DNA of 52,274 nucleotides from Segatella copri (GCF_949820605.1 NZ_CATKVU010000004.1:12501-64774); one strand, 5' to 3'; positions 35,410 through 44,942 are shown, counted from the stretch's first letter. Made by a program: numbers and translations. The notes: generated by a model from the letters alone, not told the origin.

Positions 35410-38298
35410 ATGAAAATACGAGATTTCATTTTAAGTTTAGTTAGTTGGTTTATATTGTTGGTTACAGTAAGTTGCTCTGACGAACTTGGAGGCGAGCGCG
35501 CTCCCATTTCGTCAGAAAGCAACTTACATGTACTCGTGCCAACCGTGCTCAGCAGCCGCGGCACCCGTACCGACGATGCTTCCGGCCTTCCTACCTATAA
35601 TGCCACGGTAGATGAATGCCAGATCAACGACCTGACCCTCTATGCTTTCCCTGTCCCTACAGGAAATGGAAATGATGGCAAGCTCCTGGTAGAGACGCTC
35701 CCTGCCCCACTGGCTACGATGATGGTAGAGCAGCATGTAGCTAACTATCAGCTCAATATCGAGCCGGGCACTTACCATATCTATGTGGTTGCCAATATGA
35801 ACAAGGTGTTGAGTGGTAAGAATATCCAAACTGAAGATGAACTCAAAAAAATAGTACTGAACTATGTAGATGGAGGAGAACCGGGAATGCCTGTTTCTAC
35901 AAATATCCCGATGATTTATGAGCCAAAGGATGTAAACGGTACTATCATCGATACAAAAATAGAAAAAAGTGGTAAGAAATATACCGAGGTGGCAGCTAAC
36001 CTGAAGTTTACATGCGTAAAGGTTAAGCTCAACCTCATTATGGACCCAACTGCGAGCGATAATCTTTATGGCAAGAGCTATAGCATAACAGATATTGTTG
36101 CACAGAAGCTTACTCCTTCTACCCATTTATTATGGGATGGTAAGTTTACCCAGACAGATGTAACTTCAGTATATGCTACAGGTATCGAGAACACCATTTA
36201 CAGTAGTTCATCTACTGGCGAAGCTAGCACAGGGCGTTATTATCAGAATGGAGAATACACCATAAATGAAGATAACAAAGATGTAGCTAACGAAGATGTT
36301 GTGAAAATCGCTGATGCTTATAAGGATAAGGGTACACCGAACCCAACGAACGCTAAGCAGTGGCTTTTTCAAGGTACCTACTATCTGCCAGAGCGTTATA
36401 TCTCTAAAGTAGAGGAACAGTCGGTATTGAAGATTAACGGTATAGTTAACAACAGCAACAAGAATCAATATACGATTAAGCTGGGACATCGTCAGGACGA
36501 GAGTTCAACTTCCACAGAAGTCCCAACTTTCCCTCGTGGTACCTATTATGAAATTACAGGTAAGCTGAAGAGCTATGGCGATATGGATCTTGACTGCGAT
36601 GTGAAAGTGGACGACTGGAAGCCAGTAGAAATCAATGCCGATTTCTACCATACTACTTTATGGGTTAACAAGTCCGAGGCAGAAGTATCTTCAACAAAGA
36701 GTGATACCATCTCATATACATCAAGCCAAACTGATGTAATGTTTGGCTGCATTGACTCAAAGATTGTTGGTGGGAAAGATGAGAAGGTTATCATCTTAAC
36801 AAAAAGAGATGGCAACAACATTATCTTTAGTATCAACCCAAACATACCAATAAATGAGTTTCCAAAGAACTCTGCAGGGAAGAGAGAAGGAACTGCTAGA
36901 GTTTACTTACAGGCAAACAACATCAAGAAGTATATTAAAGTACATTATGATGTTACTCCTTATTTTAAGGTGAGCCCAAAGAACGTAGTTATCTATTGGG
37001 GTAAGGATCCTGACGACAAGCAGGTTCTAGAGAAACACTTTGTGGTAGAAACCAACCTGGGTGGCTTGAAGGCATTTCTGAACATCAATGGTACGCTAAC
37101 AGAAAAAACTTCTGGTTCAACAGCACAAGTTGGTGATGCACCTTCTCGTCTGAAGATAAGTTATGATAATACTCCTGATGATGCAGATGGAAAATATCTG
37201 ATGAAGGTACAGGAAACCGTAAATCCTGTGACGACTACCGTTTATAACTTCACACTTAAGCCGCTGAATCCGATTTCTGGCGACGAGGTTGCTTCGCAAG
37301 AAGTTACGGTTACAGTAAAACCGGAGTTCGGCCCTTATCGTATCTACATGCGAGCTATCAATGATGTGTATAGTTGGAATGGAGCTAAAGATACATATGA
37401 AAATCTTGTTGTTGTTAACAAAGTTCAATTACCAGAATATACAATTCCGGAAGGAGGCTATAATGATAAGAAGAATAACAACTGGGACGATGGTTGGTTT
37501 TGGACAAATAATAACTGGGCTGGAGATAAAGAAATTCATTCAGATAAGCACTATCTCTATGCCTATACTCAGATAGGCGAGAATACAAACTCATCTCCTA
37601 ATATGCCAACCTGGGTTTTTACGGAGAAGTTCCCTGGAGATAAATTGACAGGTGACATTAACAATGCAGGATGGTATTACAAAGATATAGAAAAAAATAA
37701 AAAAAGTAGTTTGACCTTCAATAATGCGCAAGGAGAGAAGGAAATCAAACCGGGACAAACTCTAGTAATATTTGGCAATGGCAATAATGCTTTTGGAGAT
37801 GATGGTGGACGTACTCCGCACCGTTTTCCACATCATATGGATCCAGGTATTCCATTGTTCAATTATGAAGATCGTGAAGGATGGTATCTCTATGACCCAA
37901 CCTGTATACCATATTATCGAGTATATGATGACAAACCAACCATTATAAACGTGGATTATGTAATATATACTAAAGATAATATTACACGATGGTACATCGA
38001 TTTTGGAAAGAAGGACAGTAATCTAAATAAATATACTTTGGAGTGTAACCCAGATCAATTCAAGGAAAAAAGCGAAGATGTTGGAAATGGCTGGAAACGT
38101 ACAGTTCTCCAATTCAAAGCTCCTAAGGGCGAATATGAAAAAGCAATAGAGGTTAGCATTGGTAATAATAACTACCACATGCTCTTCAATGGTGACAGCT
38201 ACGAGTGTAAATACGATGCAACCAACGGATACCAGATATTCGGCTATTACGATGGTAGCAGCTGGCATGAAGGCAAACCGACAGGAGTTTCTAAATAA
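35410..38298 (+). CDS. Large fimbrial accessory/tip lipoprotein (DUF4906-like)
   Basis: A 962-residue lipoprotein; the lipobox VTVSC gives Cys22. A likely processing site LSSRGTRTDD lies at residues 48-57, in the same relative place as in the shaft subunit. N-terminal sequence (ECQINDLTLYAFPV, then NIEPGTYHIYVVANM) is that of fimbrial subunits with a DUF4906-type body. Later regions contain Ig-like strands and a C-terminal Trp/Tyr/Asn-rich part (YDGSSWHEGKPTG) that could bind carbohydrate. The first 400 bp are GC-rich and the remainder AT-rich, hinting at recombination. Confidence 0.75.
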   Translation: MKIRDFILSLVSWFILLVTVSCSDELGGERAPISSESNLHVLVPTVLSSRGTRTDDASGLPTYNATVDECQINDLTLYAFPVPTGNGNDGKLLVETLPAPLATMMVEQHVANYQLNIEPGTYHIYVVANMNKVLSGKNIQTEDELKKIVLNYVDGGEPGMPVSTNIPMIYEPKDVNGTIIDTKIEKSGKKYTEVAANLKFTCVKVKLNLIMDPTASDNLYGKSYSITDIVAQKLTPSTHLLWDGKFTQTDVTSVYATGIENTIYSSSSTGEASTGRYYQNGEYTINEDNKDVANEDVVKIADAYKDKGTPNPTNAKQWLFQGTYYLPERYISKVEEQSVLKINGIVNNSNKNQYTIKLGHRQDESSTSTEVPTFPRGTYYEITGKLKSYGDMDLDCDVKVDDWKPVEINADFYHTTLWVNKSEAEVSSTKSDTISYTSSQTDVMFGCIDSKIVGGKDEKVIILTKRDGNNIIFSINPNIPINEFPKNSAGKREGTARVYLQANNIKKYIKVHYDVTPYFKVSPKNVVIYWGKDPDDKQVLEKHFVVETNLGGLKAFLNINGTLTEKTSGSTAQVGDAPSRLKISYDNTPDDADGKYLMKVQETVNPVTTTVYNFTLKPLNPISGDEVASQEVTVTVKPEFGPYRIYMRAINDVYSWNGAKDTYENLVVVNKVQLPEYTIPEGGYNDKKNNNWDDGWFWTNNNWAGDKEIHSDKHYLYAYTQIGENTNSSPNMPTWVFTEKFPGDKLTGDINNAGWYYKDIEKNKKSSLTFNNAQGEKEIKPGQTLVIFGNGNNAFGDDGGRTPHRFPHHMDPGIPLFNYEDREGWYLYDPTCIPYYRVYDDKPTIINVDYVIYTKDNITRWYIDFGKKDSNLNKYTLECNPDQFKEKSEDVGNGWKRTVLQFKAPKGEYEKAIEVSIGNNNYHMLFNGDSYECKYDATNGYQIFGYYDGSSWHEGKPTGVSK

Positions 38299-38315
38299 TA
38301 AAGATAGAAAATATA

Positions 38316-40733
38316 ATGATGACAAGAATAAAGACTTTAATGATATGGATAGGATTGCTCTTAAGCCTTGCATCATGTAAGGACTCTTTAGAGGCAATTA
38401 CTCTCGGTGGGGACGAACTCCCTACCGAGGGAGTTACGCTGAGCATACAATTGCCTAATTTCACTCCTCAGGAAATCTCAACCCGGGCTGGAGACGAAAC
38501 TACAGAGAGCATTAATTCTCTGTGGCTTGTATGTTATGACACTTCAGACAAGTATCTTGATATGCAAGATTGTACAAAAGCTTATGCTGCTGCAACTGCT
38601 GATGCAGATGGTTACAAGAAAATCAAAACGAACCTTCCTAAAGGTACAGAAACGATACATTTGGTTGCCAACGTTCCTGGCTTGACGCCAGAACAGGCTG
38701 AAAAGCTTGACGCGATGAAAGATATCACTCCTGATTTATCAAAGCCAATCTGTTGGGGTGCAAAAACACTTAGCGACCTGATGAACGACAGCAAGATTTC
38801 ACTTACCCGTCAATGTGCTAAAGTTACAGTAAAAACAAGCGTTAGCAATTTCGAAATCACAGACCTTCATGTATGGCATTCTGCTAGCAAAGGCTCTATT
38901 GCGCCAGCTGGCTACAAAGTATCTACTAAGGATGACGACTTGGCAACATCTACAGAGTTGAATAGCAAATATATTGCTGGCGGTTCTGCTGCTGTAGTTG
39001 CAGTAAATGAAACTTCTGCAGGCAAGGCTGACATCATTATCAAGGCTAAATATAAGGGTACAGAGGGTACAGAGGGTACAGAAGGCTTCTATAAAGTAGC
39101 CCTCTATACAGATGATACCAAAACTGCACAATATGCATTGGTACGTAACCACAACTATATCGTGACCGTTATTTCTGTAAACGGTGCAGGCTACGCTACT
39201 GAAGAAGAAGCATTAAAGGCTGATCCAGAAAATCGACTGACGGTAACCGTGGTAGATGATAACCCAAAGATTGTAGATATGATTGCCTGCAAAGATTACG
39301 AACTGGGTGTTTGTGGTACACAGACTGTTGCAGCTACAAATGGAAAAGATCCTATCATAGTTCCTATCACTTTGGTTACAAACCTTAAAGAAGATGATGC
39401 AAAAGATGGCAAACTCTATAAGGTGGAAATCAGCAACGATGCAAAATCGTGGATAACTGAATGTACAGAAAATAGCAAGTCCACCACAACACCAACAAGT
39501 CCTGATGAATCGGCACCAAAAGGAACCAAGTTTGTTCTCAACCTCACATTGACTGCAAACAACAAATCGGAGGAGCCTCGTGAAGGTACGATTACCATCA
39601 CTTCCGGTGACTTGAAAAGAACCATCTTGATTCATCAGGAAGGTTACGACTTTAAACGTGCTGATGATCGACAGGTTGTCATGAATTACAATGGTACTAT
39701 TCATGATAATTACTTTGCTTGGCTTGATTCAGAAATGCATGGTGTTAAACCTAGCGAGAATAAGGTCGATAATCAGGAAAAGACCAGAAACCAGGGCTTG
39801 CACTTCAGCGTAGGAGATAATAAGATCTATTATCTGATTCCAAAGAAACCTGGTGACCAATTCGTGAAGAAATCTGACAAAATCAGTTATTCAGATGAAG
39901 TTTACAAAGGCAATAACTATTATAAAGTGACATTGGACAACAGCACCAATAACTACGATTTGTGGACAGACAAAGAAGGTTTTGTCATCGAGAATACTGA
40001 AGATGCTGCTCATCCGATTACCATCACGTATCCTATCTATCATACGGGTGTATTTAGTGAAATAACAGAATCTGCAGCAAATGAACACCAGCTAGGTGAA
40101 CCCAAGAAGGGTTGGTTCTATTACGAAGTTGTGAAGGTTAATGTAACAGAACCATCTGAAGATGGTACTTCTAGTACGGACAAGACATACTATATGTTAG
40201 ACCGCAACCTGGGAGCTTCCAACAGCGATTTCTATTCGCCAGGTTCTGCCAATATTGCCAATGATAAAAGTTCTATAGGTGGATATTTCAAGATATCAAA
40301 TGATAAAAACAGTAACGCCTATATCGACAAGTATGTAATCGGCAATTTTAGAGTTCCAAAGGGCAACGAGCTAGAGGCTATTGCGAATAAAGCCTCAGTA
40401 GATCTGTTGGAAACATCTACAGGTGAACCGTATAATTGTATTCGCATCCCGACAAGTTCTTCGCAGAAGAATTACATCTATATCCCAATCAGCGGATATT
40501 ACGAGAGCAACAGCTTCAAGGATGAATTTCATGCAAATCTGTGGAGCAAGTCTTTGTTGTCGGGCTATCAGGGCTTCAGTACAGATAGTAATGAATATGG
40601 CTTCTGGTATCTTTATCTGGATATCTATAATAAGATAAAGACTATCACAAATACCCGTTTCGTTCAGGGATATGATGGCTCGAACACTGGCCGTTACAAG
40701 GCGATGCCAATCCGCCTGATATATGTTCCATAA
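38316..40733 (+). CDS. Fimbrial tip lipoprotein with BACON-like domain
   Basis: An 805-residue lipoprotein; the lipobox SLASC gives Cys21, and the Arg site EISTRAGDET lies at residues 53-62. The N-terminal third is fimbrillin-like. The middle contains a BACON-like Ig domain ending GTITITSGDLKRTILIHQEG. The C-terminal third (YYMLDRNLGASNSDFYSPG, then FRVPKGNELEAI) resembles the Fibrobacter major paralogous domain common in surface adhesins. A 9-bp triplet repeat encodes GTEGTEGTEG near residue 250. It starts 17 bp after the previous stop and closes the operon. Confidence 0.75.
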   Translation: MMTRIKTLMIWIGLLLSLASCKDSLEAITLGGDELPTEGVTLSIQLPNFTPQEISTRAGDETTESINSLWLVCYDTSDKYLDMQDCTKAYAAATADADGYKKIKTNLPKGTETIHLVANVPGLTPEQAEKLDAMKDITPDLSKPICWGAKTLSDLMNDSKISLTRQCAKVTVKTSVSNFEITDLHVWHSASKGSIAPAGYKVSTKDDDLATSTELNSKYIAGGSAAVVAVNETSAGKADIIIKAKYKGTEGTEGTEGFYKVALYTDDTKTAQYALVRNHNYIVTVISVNGAGYATEEEALKADPENRLTVTVVDDNPKIVDMIACKDYELGVCGTQTVAATNGKDPIIVPITLVTNLKEDDAKDGKLYKVEISNDAKSWITECTENSKSTTTPTSPDESAPKGTKFVLNLTLTANNKSEEPREGTITITSGDLKRTILIHQEGYDFKRADDRQVVMNYNGTIHDNYFAWLDSEMHGVKPSENKVDNQEKTRNQGLHFSVGDNKIYYLIPKKPGDQFVKKSDKISYSDEVYKGNNYYKVTLDNSTNNYDLWTDKEGFVIENTEDAAHPITITYPIYHTGVFSEITESAANEHQLGEPKKGWFYYEVVKVNVTEPSEDGTSSTDKTYYMLDRNLGASNSDFYSPGSANIANDKSSIGGYFKISNDKNSNAYIDKYVIGNFRVPKGNELEAIANKASVDLLETSTGEPYNCIRIPTSSSQKNYIYIPISGYYESNSFKDEFHANLWSKSLLSGYQGFSTDSNEYGFWYLYLDIYNKIKTITNTRFVQGYDGSNTGRYKAMPIRLIYVP

Positions 40734-40770
40734 GGAGTTAGAATCTTACACTTTTTAATATAAAACAGAG

Positions 40771-40806
40771 AAATCCACAGCAGGCACTCAAGCCAGCTGT
40801 GGATTT
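40771..40806 (+). terminator. Fimbrial operon terminator
   Basis: AAATCCACAGC (40771-40781) pairs with GCTGTGGATTT (40796-40806), followed by T-rich sequence, 37 bp after the last fimbrial gene. Confidence 0.8.
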
Positions 40807-40839
40807 CTTGATTCTTAGCTTCACTCAAATCTGCACTAG

Positions 40840-40985
40840 TGTCCCGTTTAGTCTGGACGATTATTATATAAGTTATTAATATCCAATATTTTATGCTCTA
40901 GAAATTGGGTATTCGATTTGATTTTGTACCTTTGCACTCATATGGTATCCTATCTTATTAAAACCGATGATTTCTAAACGGGACA
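40840..40985. mobile_element. MITE-like element with TGTCCCGTTTAG inverted ends
   Basis: A 146-bp element bounded by TGTCCCGTTTAG (left) and its complement CTAAACGGGACA (right, ending 40985). No transposase gene is inside, so it is a MITE or a deleted insertion sequence. It contains a TTG-N19-TACCTTTG promoter (40905-40934) reading outwards. No clear target duplication is visible. Confidence 0.65.
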
Positions 40986-41146
40986 GCAGTGAGCAGTTTT
41001 ACAAAGAAGGGTTGGGTTTTCGTGAGAAAGTCCAGCCCTTCGTTTTGTCTGGATACTCCCAAAAAGGAGTCAAGACGGCACAGAGAGGTTATTATGCTAG
41101 TACTGACGTGGTAAAGGCGCTTCCATCGCTTATTGAGGGTGAATGA
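40967..41146 (+). CDS. Possible small protein (59 aa) driven from the MITE-like element
   Basis: An open frame of 59 codons starts inside the right end of the 146-bp element, about 30 bp after its promoter, and encodes a hydrophilic product with PFVLSGYSQKGVKTAQRGYY. The residue make-up looks protein-like, not random. A GAAGGGTTGG/CCAGCCCTTC stem lies inside the frame (41006-41041). I recognise no family. It could also be the tail of a gene cut by the element. Confidence 0.4.
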   Translation: MISKRDSSEQFYKEGLGFREKVQPFVLSGYSQKGVKTAQRGYYASTDVVKALPSLIEGE

Positions 41147-41251
41147 GAGCAAGAAAACGAATGAATGAGAGTAAGAAGAGGGGTAAAACAAGGATTTTAA
41201 CCTACTAAAACAGTTCTTTCAACTAAGAAAAGAAACATTTATACCTAGATA

Positions 41252-41347
41252 AAATCTCCGTTCATAGACGTTGAATGTCCGTTCAACGTCTATGAACCGC
41301 CGTTCATCGACGCTGAACCGCGGTTCAACGTCTATGAACGGAGATTT
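41252..41347. repeat. Palindrome array 3, 21-bp period
   Basis: Four alternating units, GTTCATAGACGTTGAA, GTTCAACGTCTATGAAC, GTTCATCGACGCTGAAC and GTTCAACGTCTATGAAC, start at 41260, 41281, 41302 and 41323, exactly 21 bp apart. The whole block is bounded by a perfect 24-bp inverted repeat (41252-41275 and 41324-41347) beginning AAATCTCCG. The rest of the 40734-41631 gap is AG-rich low-complexity sequence. Confidence 0.9.
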
Positions 41348-41559
41348 CAATAGGGTTAAAGAACATTTTATCCTATAATCAACCAAGACTTTTCCCGAGA
41401 TTAACCCATTATTAATACAGCAAGAAGGAAGAAAGGAGATAAGAGGAAGCCTGAAAAGAAATAAAAGGAGGAGAGAAAAGAAATAAGAGAAGGGAGAAAA
41501 GAAATAAAAGGTATAAGGAAATGAGATAAGGGGCATAAATGAAGAAAAGATGTTTTTAA

Positions 41560-41591
41560 TTTGGTGGTTTCACCATTTATTCGTATCTTTG
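41560..41591 (+). promoter_or_regulatory. Promoter of the AAA/PD-(D/E)XK gene
   Basis: TTTG (41560-41563) and TATCTTTG (41584-41591) are exactly 20 bp apart; the start codon follows 40 bp later. Confidence 0.7.
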
Positions 41592-41631
41592 CCAACAAAG
41601 AGAATATCACTTAAAAGAAAGGCGAGCAATT

Positions 41632-43203
41632 ATGGCAAGAAAACTATATCCGATAGGATTACAAACTTTCGAACGAATCAGAGTGGAAGATAAGTTCTAC
41701 ATTGACAAGACGGAATATGTATATCGTATGGCACATACTGATGGTACTTATTTCTTCCTGAGCCGTCCACGCCGTTTCGGAAAGTCGCTGTTGCTAACTA
41801 CCATGAAGAGCTATTTTGAAGGAAAGAAGGAGCTTTTCAAAGGACTCGCCATCGAAAAGCTGGAAAAGGATTGGATAAGCTATCCGGTGCTGCATTTCGA
41901 TATGAGCATGGGCAAACACATGGAGATAGCCCAGCTGGAAAGATATTTCGACCAGCAACTTGCAGAACAAGAGCAGAAATGGGGCATTACGAATCCGGCT
42001 GTTGATGCCAACGTCCGCCTCATCTCACTTATCCAAACTGCCTATAGGGAAACGGGCAAGCAAGTGGTAATACTGATTGACGAATATGATGCCCCTTTGC
42101 TTGATGTGGTGCACGAGGATGAAAAACTGGAAGAACTGTGCAACGCCATGCGCAATTTCTACAGTCCGCTAAAAGGATGCGAGAAATTGCTCCGCTTCGT
42201 ATTCCTCACAGGCATCACCAAATTCTCTCAGCTCAGCATCTTCAGCGAATTGAACAACATCACCAATATCAGTATGGACGAGCCGTATGCCGGCATTTGC
42301 GGAATTACGGAAGATGAACTGGTGAACGGAATGCGGAATGACATAGATGCACTTGCTGAAAAATTAAACTTATCGTATGAGCAGACGTTAGCTAAGTTAA
42401 AGGATAATTATGACGGCTATCATTTTACATGGCCTTCTCCTGACGTTTATAATCCGTTCAGCTTATTAACCTGCTTTGCCAAGCAGAAAATTGATTCCTA
42501 CTGGTTTGGATCTGGCACTCCTACTTATCTGATCAATATGATGCGCAATTTCAACTTTCTGCCAGCGAACCTGGGCGAGAGCATGGAAGCCGGAAAGGAT
42601 GACTTTGATGCTGCCACGGAAACCATGACCACCATCATGCCACTGCTCTATCAGAGTGGCTACATCACCATCAAGGATTATGATGAAGAAACGGAGCTCT
42701 ATACCCTAGCCATTCCCAACAAGGAAATAAGAGTTGGATTGTACAGAAGTTTGTTGCCTCATTATCTGACCTCAAAGACTGCGATGTGCAATACCACCAT
42801 CGCCAAGATGTCGGTGCTTATTAAACAGGGCAAGATAGACGAAGCATTACAGTTGCTGAAATCGTTTTGGGAGACGGTGCCTTATTGCAACAACACCCAT
42901 TACGAAGGGCATTACCAGCAAACGATGTATATCATCTTTGCCTTGCTCACGAATTTCAGGATTATAGTGGAGCAACATACGTCAAAGGGGAGAATTGATA
43001 TAACCATGGAGACGGACGATACTATCTATGTAATGGAGCTGAAGTTTGGAAAGACTGCCCAGGAGGCTCTTGAGCAGATAGAAAGCAAGCATTATGCCGA
43101 TGCCTTTGCCATGAGCGGCAAGGAAATTATCAAGGTAGGTATGAGCTTCAATATCAAAGAAGACAACACCATCGTGTTCGATTGGAAATCATCAGAAATT
43201 TAG
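41632..43203 (+). CDS. AAA-ATPase-like protein with PD-(D/E)XK nuclease domain (DUF1703 type)
   Basis: A 523-residue protein of the AAA-ATPase_like/PDDEXK_9 group, very abundant in Prevotella and Bacteroides. The N-terminus YPIGLQTFERIRVEDKFYID and the P-loop variant SRPRRFGKSLLLTT (about residues 43-56) are diagnostic, and VILIDEYDAPLLD is Walker B. The C-terminal nuclease-like core shows Asp in GRIDIT and the E-x-K in YVMELKFGK. Biological role is not established; suggestions include mobile-element or defence functions. It is monocistronic with its own promoter and terminator. Confidence 0.88.
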   Translation: MARKLYPIGLQTFERIRVEDKFYIDKTEYVYRMAHTDGTYFFLSRPRRFGKSLLLTTMKSYFEGKKELFKGLAIEKLEKDWISYPVLHFDMSMGKHMEIAQLERYFDQQLAEQEQKWGITNPAVDANVRLISLIQTAYRETGKQVVILIDEYDAPLLDVVHEDEKLEELCNAMRNFYSPLKGCEKLLRFVFLTGITKFSQLSIFSELNNITNISMDEPYAGICGITEDELVNGMRNDIDALAEKLNLSYEQTLAKLKDNYDGYHFTWPSPDVYNPFSLLTCFAKQKIDSYWFGSGTPTYLINMMRNFNFLPANLGESMEAGKDDFDAATETMTTIMPLLYQSGYITIKDYDEETELYTLAIPNKEIRVGLYRSLLPHYLTSKTAMCNTTIAKMSVLIKQGKIDEALQLLKSFWETVPYCNNTHYEGHYQQTMYIIFALLTNFRIIVEQHTSKGRIDITMETDDTIYVMELKFGKTAQEALEQIESKHYADAFAMSGKEIIKVGMSFNIKEDNTIVFDWKSSEI

Positions 43204-43214
43204 ATGATAAAAAC

Positions 43215-43256
43215 AAAAAGCGTGCAGGCGACTATGATGTGGCTTGCACGCTTTTT
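43215..43256 (+). terminator. Terminator of the AAA/PD-(D/E)XK gene
   Basis: AAAAAGCGTGCA (43215-43226) pairs perfectly with TGCACGCTTTTT (43245-43256). Confidence 0.85.
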
Positions 43257-43347
43257 CCTTTTATATTCTTTTAACAAAGCCAACGCTCAGGATTTTTATC
43301 TAGCACCTTACGCTGTAATGGTGATATACCAAAACCAGTACATAAAC

Positions 43348-43761
43348 CTATATCCACTTATCCAAATAACATTTAAAATCCTCTATACCTATAACCTCCA
43401 CTTTAGGAAAAGGAATATTTTCCAGGACCTTAAAGTGCTTGTCTTCTGTAACAATACACTTTGCATTTGCAGCAATGGCACAATCTACAAACTTATTGTC
43501 ATCTTTATCTGCCTCAATTAAAGCAAAAGTATAATGAGGATCTTTGCGAATTACATTGGGTCTAGTCAATATAGCATAAACTATGGCCTCAGAAACTTGA
43601 GGAGATATATTACGAGATAAAACCTCTGAATACTCCTCTATTATTTCATTGGACACACAAAGGTTATAATCGCCACTAAGAAAAGCATTCCACACCTTAC
43701 GATACGGACTTCTAGGGGCGATTGACATAATCAAACTATTTGTATCCAATACAATATTCAT
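43348..43761 (-). CDS. PIN-domain toxin 1
   Basis: A 137-residue PIN ribonuclease of the PIN_3 group. Acidic catalytic residues are visible in IVLDTNSLI (Asp6), SNEIIEEYSEV, and DKDDNKFVDCAIAANAKCIV, followed by TEDKHF. Such toxins cut RNA, often tRNA. It starts 10 bp after the antitoxin-like gene at 43772-44005. A paralogous pair lies at 44508-45157; the proteins are about half identical by eye. Confidence 0.87.
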   Translation of the reverse strand: MNIVLDTNSLIMSIAPRSPYRKVWNAFLSGDYNLCVSNEIIEEYSEVLSRNISPQVSEAIVYAILTRPNVIRKDPHYTFALIEADKDDNKFVDCAIAANAKCIVTEDKHFKVLENIPFPKVEVIGIEDFKCYLDKWI

Positions 43762-43771
43762 AACCTAAAGA

Positions 43772-44005
43772 TTATAATATTGGTTTATTGTACGGAGTAC
43801 GTTCATGGAGATGCCGGAAACTCTCGATACGTTCTTCATTCAGGGTTCCTTCATTCCACATTCTATCTAATTCAGCATCAGCCATCTGAACAAAATAATC
43901 GGAGATTACCTTATTCAAATCTCGCAAAGCCTCAGGAGTCTTGATAAATGACAGCATATCGAGGATTTGCAATTGAGCTTGATTCATTGTTGCTACCTGT
44001 GCCAT
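43772..44005 (-). CDS. Antitoxin partner of PIN toxin 1
   Basis: A 77-residue acidic helical protein (NQAQLQILDMLSFIKTPEAL, then LNKVISDYFVQMADAELDRM). It is related to the protein at 44939-45157 by the shared LQILDMLSFIKTPE/MKILQMMSYIKTPQ segment. No HTH is evident. A GCGTAACTTTGCGG promoter box sits 30 bp upstream. Confidence 0.78.
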   Translation of the reverse strand: MAQVATMNQAQLQILDMLSFIKTPEALRDLNKVISDYFVQMADAELDRMWNEGTLNEERIESFRHLHERTPYNKPIL

Positions 44006-44027
44006 AATAATTCATTTTATTAATATC

Positions 44028-44157
44028 TAACCGCAAAGTTACGCTTTTTCTTCGAAACCACCAAGAAAATCACAAGAAATCTGCAAGTTATCAGCAAATA
44101 ACCACGAAATCAATCGTAAACAATAAACTATTAACTGTAAACTATAAACTGCTATTC
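44028..44157. repeat. Duplicated leader region of the PIN toxin pair 1
   Basis: This stretch is nearly identical to 45178-45305, including the segment AAGAAATCTGCAAGTTATCA and the bases that follow. Both copies contain the minus-strand promoter of a PIN pair. The coding regions have diverged far more than these leaders. Confidence 0.8.
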
Positions 44158-44209
44158 CCAGGCGGTCCATCCCGCACAACATGGCGCAGACCAGAAGCAA
44201 GTTGTAATA

Positions 44210-44300
44210 AGGCGGTCCCATCCCGCACAATATCTGGCGAGGGCTTTGATGCCCCGCCAACCTTAGAGCGTAGCGGTTCTGAGCACCGAGTAGGGCGGTT
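44210..44300. repeat. GC-rich structured repeat, copy 2 (with partial copy at 44160-44185)
   Basis: Matches the element at 25635-25722, with the same hairpin GGCGAGGGC-TTTGAT-GCCCCGCC (44236-44258). A short third copy of its left end is at 44160-44185. The following 200 bp up to 44507 contain only purine-rich repeats such as GGTAAGGAAGG and no gene. Confidence 0.7.
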
Positions 44301-44507
44301 TCCCTCTTCTTCCCTGAGGGGAGAAGACCGAGATGAGAGGTGGAGCCTTCCTTAAGGGTAAGGAAGGACGGGTAGGTTTTCGAAAAAAGGTAAGGAAGGT
44401 TTCTGTCCCTTGTGAGGGGAACCGAAGGGGTCGTAAAGACTTGAAGAAGAACGAGATGAGTTCCTTCTGCTACTTATTATAATCAATAGTTACGACATCT
44501 TAAACTA

Positions 44508-44942
44508 TTAATTAAGATGATTATTTCCTTGATTCCGCAATAATAACTCCACGAAATCTTTTATATTTACAACAAAAATGCGAGGAAATTCAACCTCATT
44601 GAGAATTTTAAAGTGAGCATCATTACTCACTATACAACTTGCACCAGCAGAAAAAGCACAATCTACAAATTTGTTGTCATCCTCATCAGCTTGAATGAGA
44701 TGCAACTTATAATAGGGTGTTACGAATTCCACATTCTTTTGACTTAGAATCACAGACACAACATTACTGGCAATATTTGCATTAGTCTTCTGCTCAATGA
44801 TTTCTAAATACTCCTCAATAATTTCATTTGTAACGCACAAGGTCAATTTACCTTTCAAGAAATCATCCCAAATCTTACGATAAGGGCTTATCCTTGGAAG
44901 GCTCATCAATAAGCAATTAGTATCAAGAACTATCTTTCTCAT
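44508..44942 (-). CDS. PIN-domain toxin 2
   Basis: A 144-residue PIN ribonuclease paralogous to the one at 43348. Catalytic acidic residues lie in IVLDTNCLLMS (Asp7), NEIIEEYLEI and DEDDNKFVDCAFSAGASCIV, followed by SNDAHF. It overlaps the antitoxin gene by 4 bp, unlike pair 1 where a 10-bp gap exists. Both look intact. Differences in the last helices suggest non-interchangeable antitoxins. Confidence 0.87.
   Translation of the reverse strand: MRKIVLDTNCLLMSLPRISPYRKIWDDFLKGKLTLCVTNEIIEEYLEIIEQKTNANIASNVVSVILSQKNVEFVTPYYKLHLIQADEDDNKFVDCAFSAGASCIVSNDAHFKILNEVEFPRIFVVNIKDFVELLLRNQGNNHLN

Noticed and set aside
43204..43521. Open frame of 105 codons after the AAA/PD-(D/E)XK gene
   Set aside because: It spans the terminator and runs antisense into PIN toxin 1; no start context or family likeness.
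44039..44260. Open frame of 73 codons over the GC-rich repeat
   Set aside because: It reads through two repeat copies and the duplicated leader, so it is non-coding.
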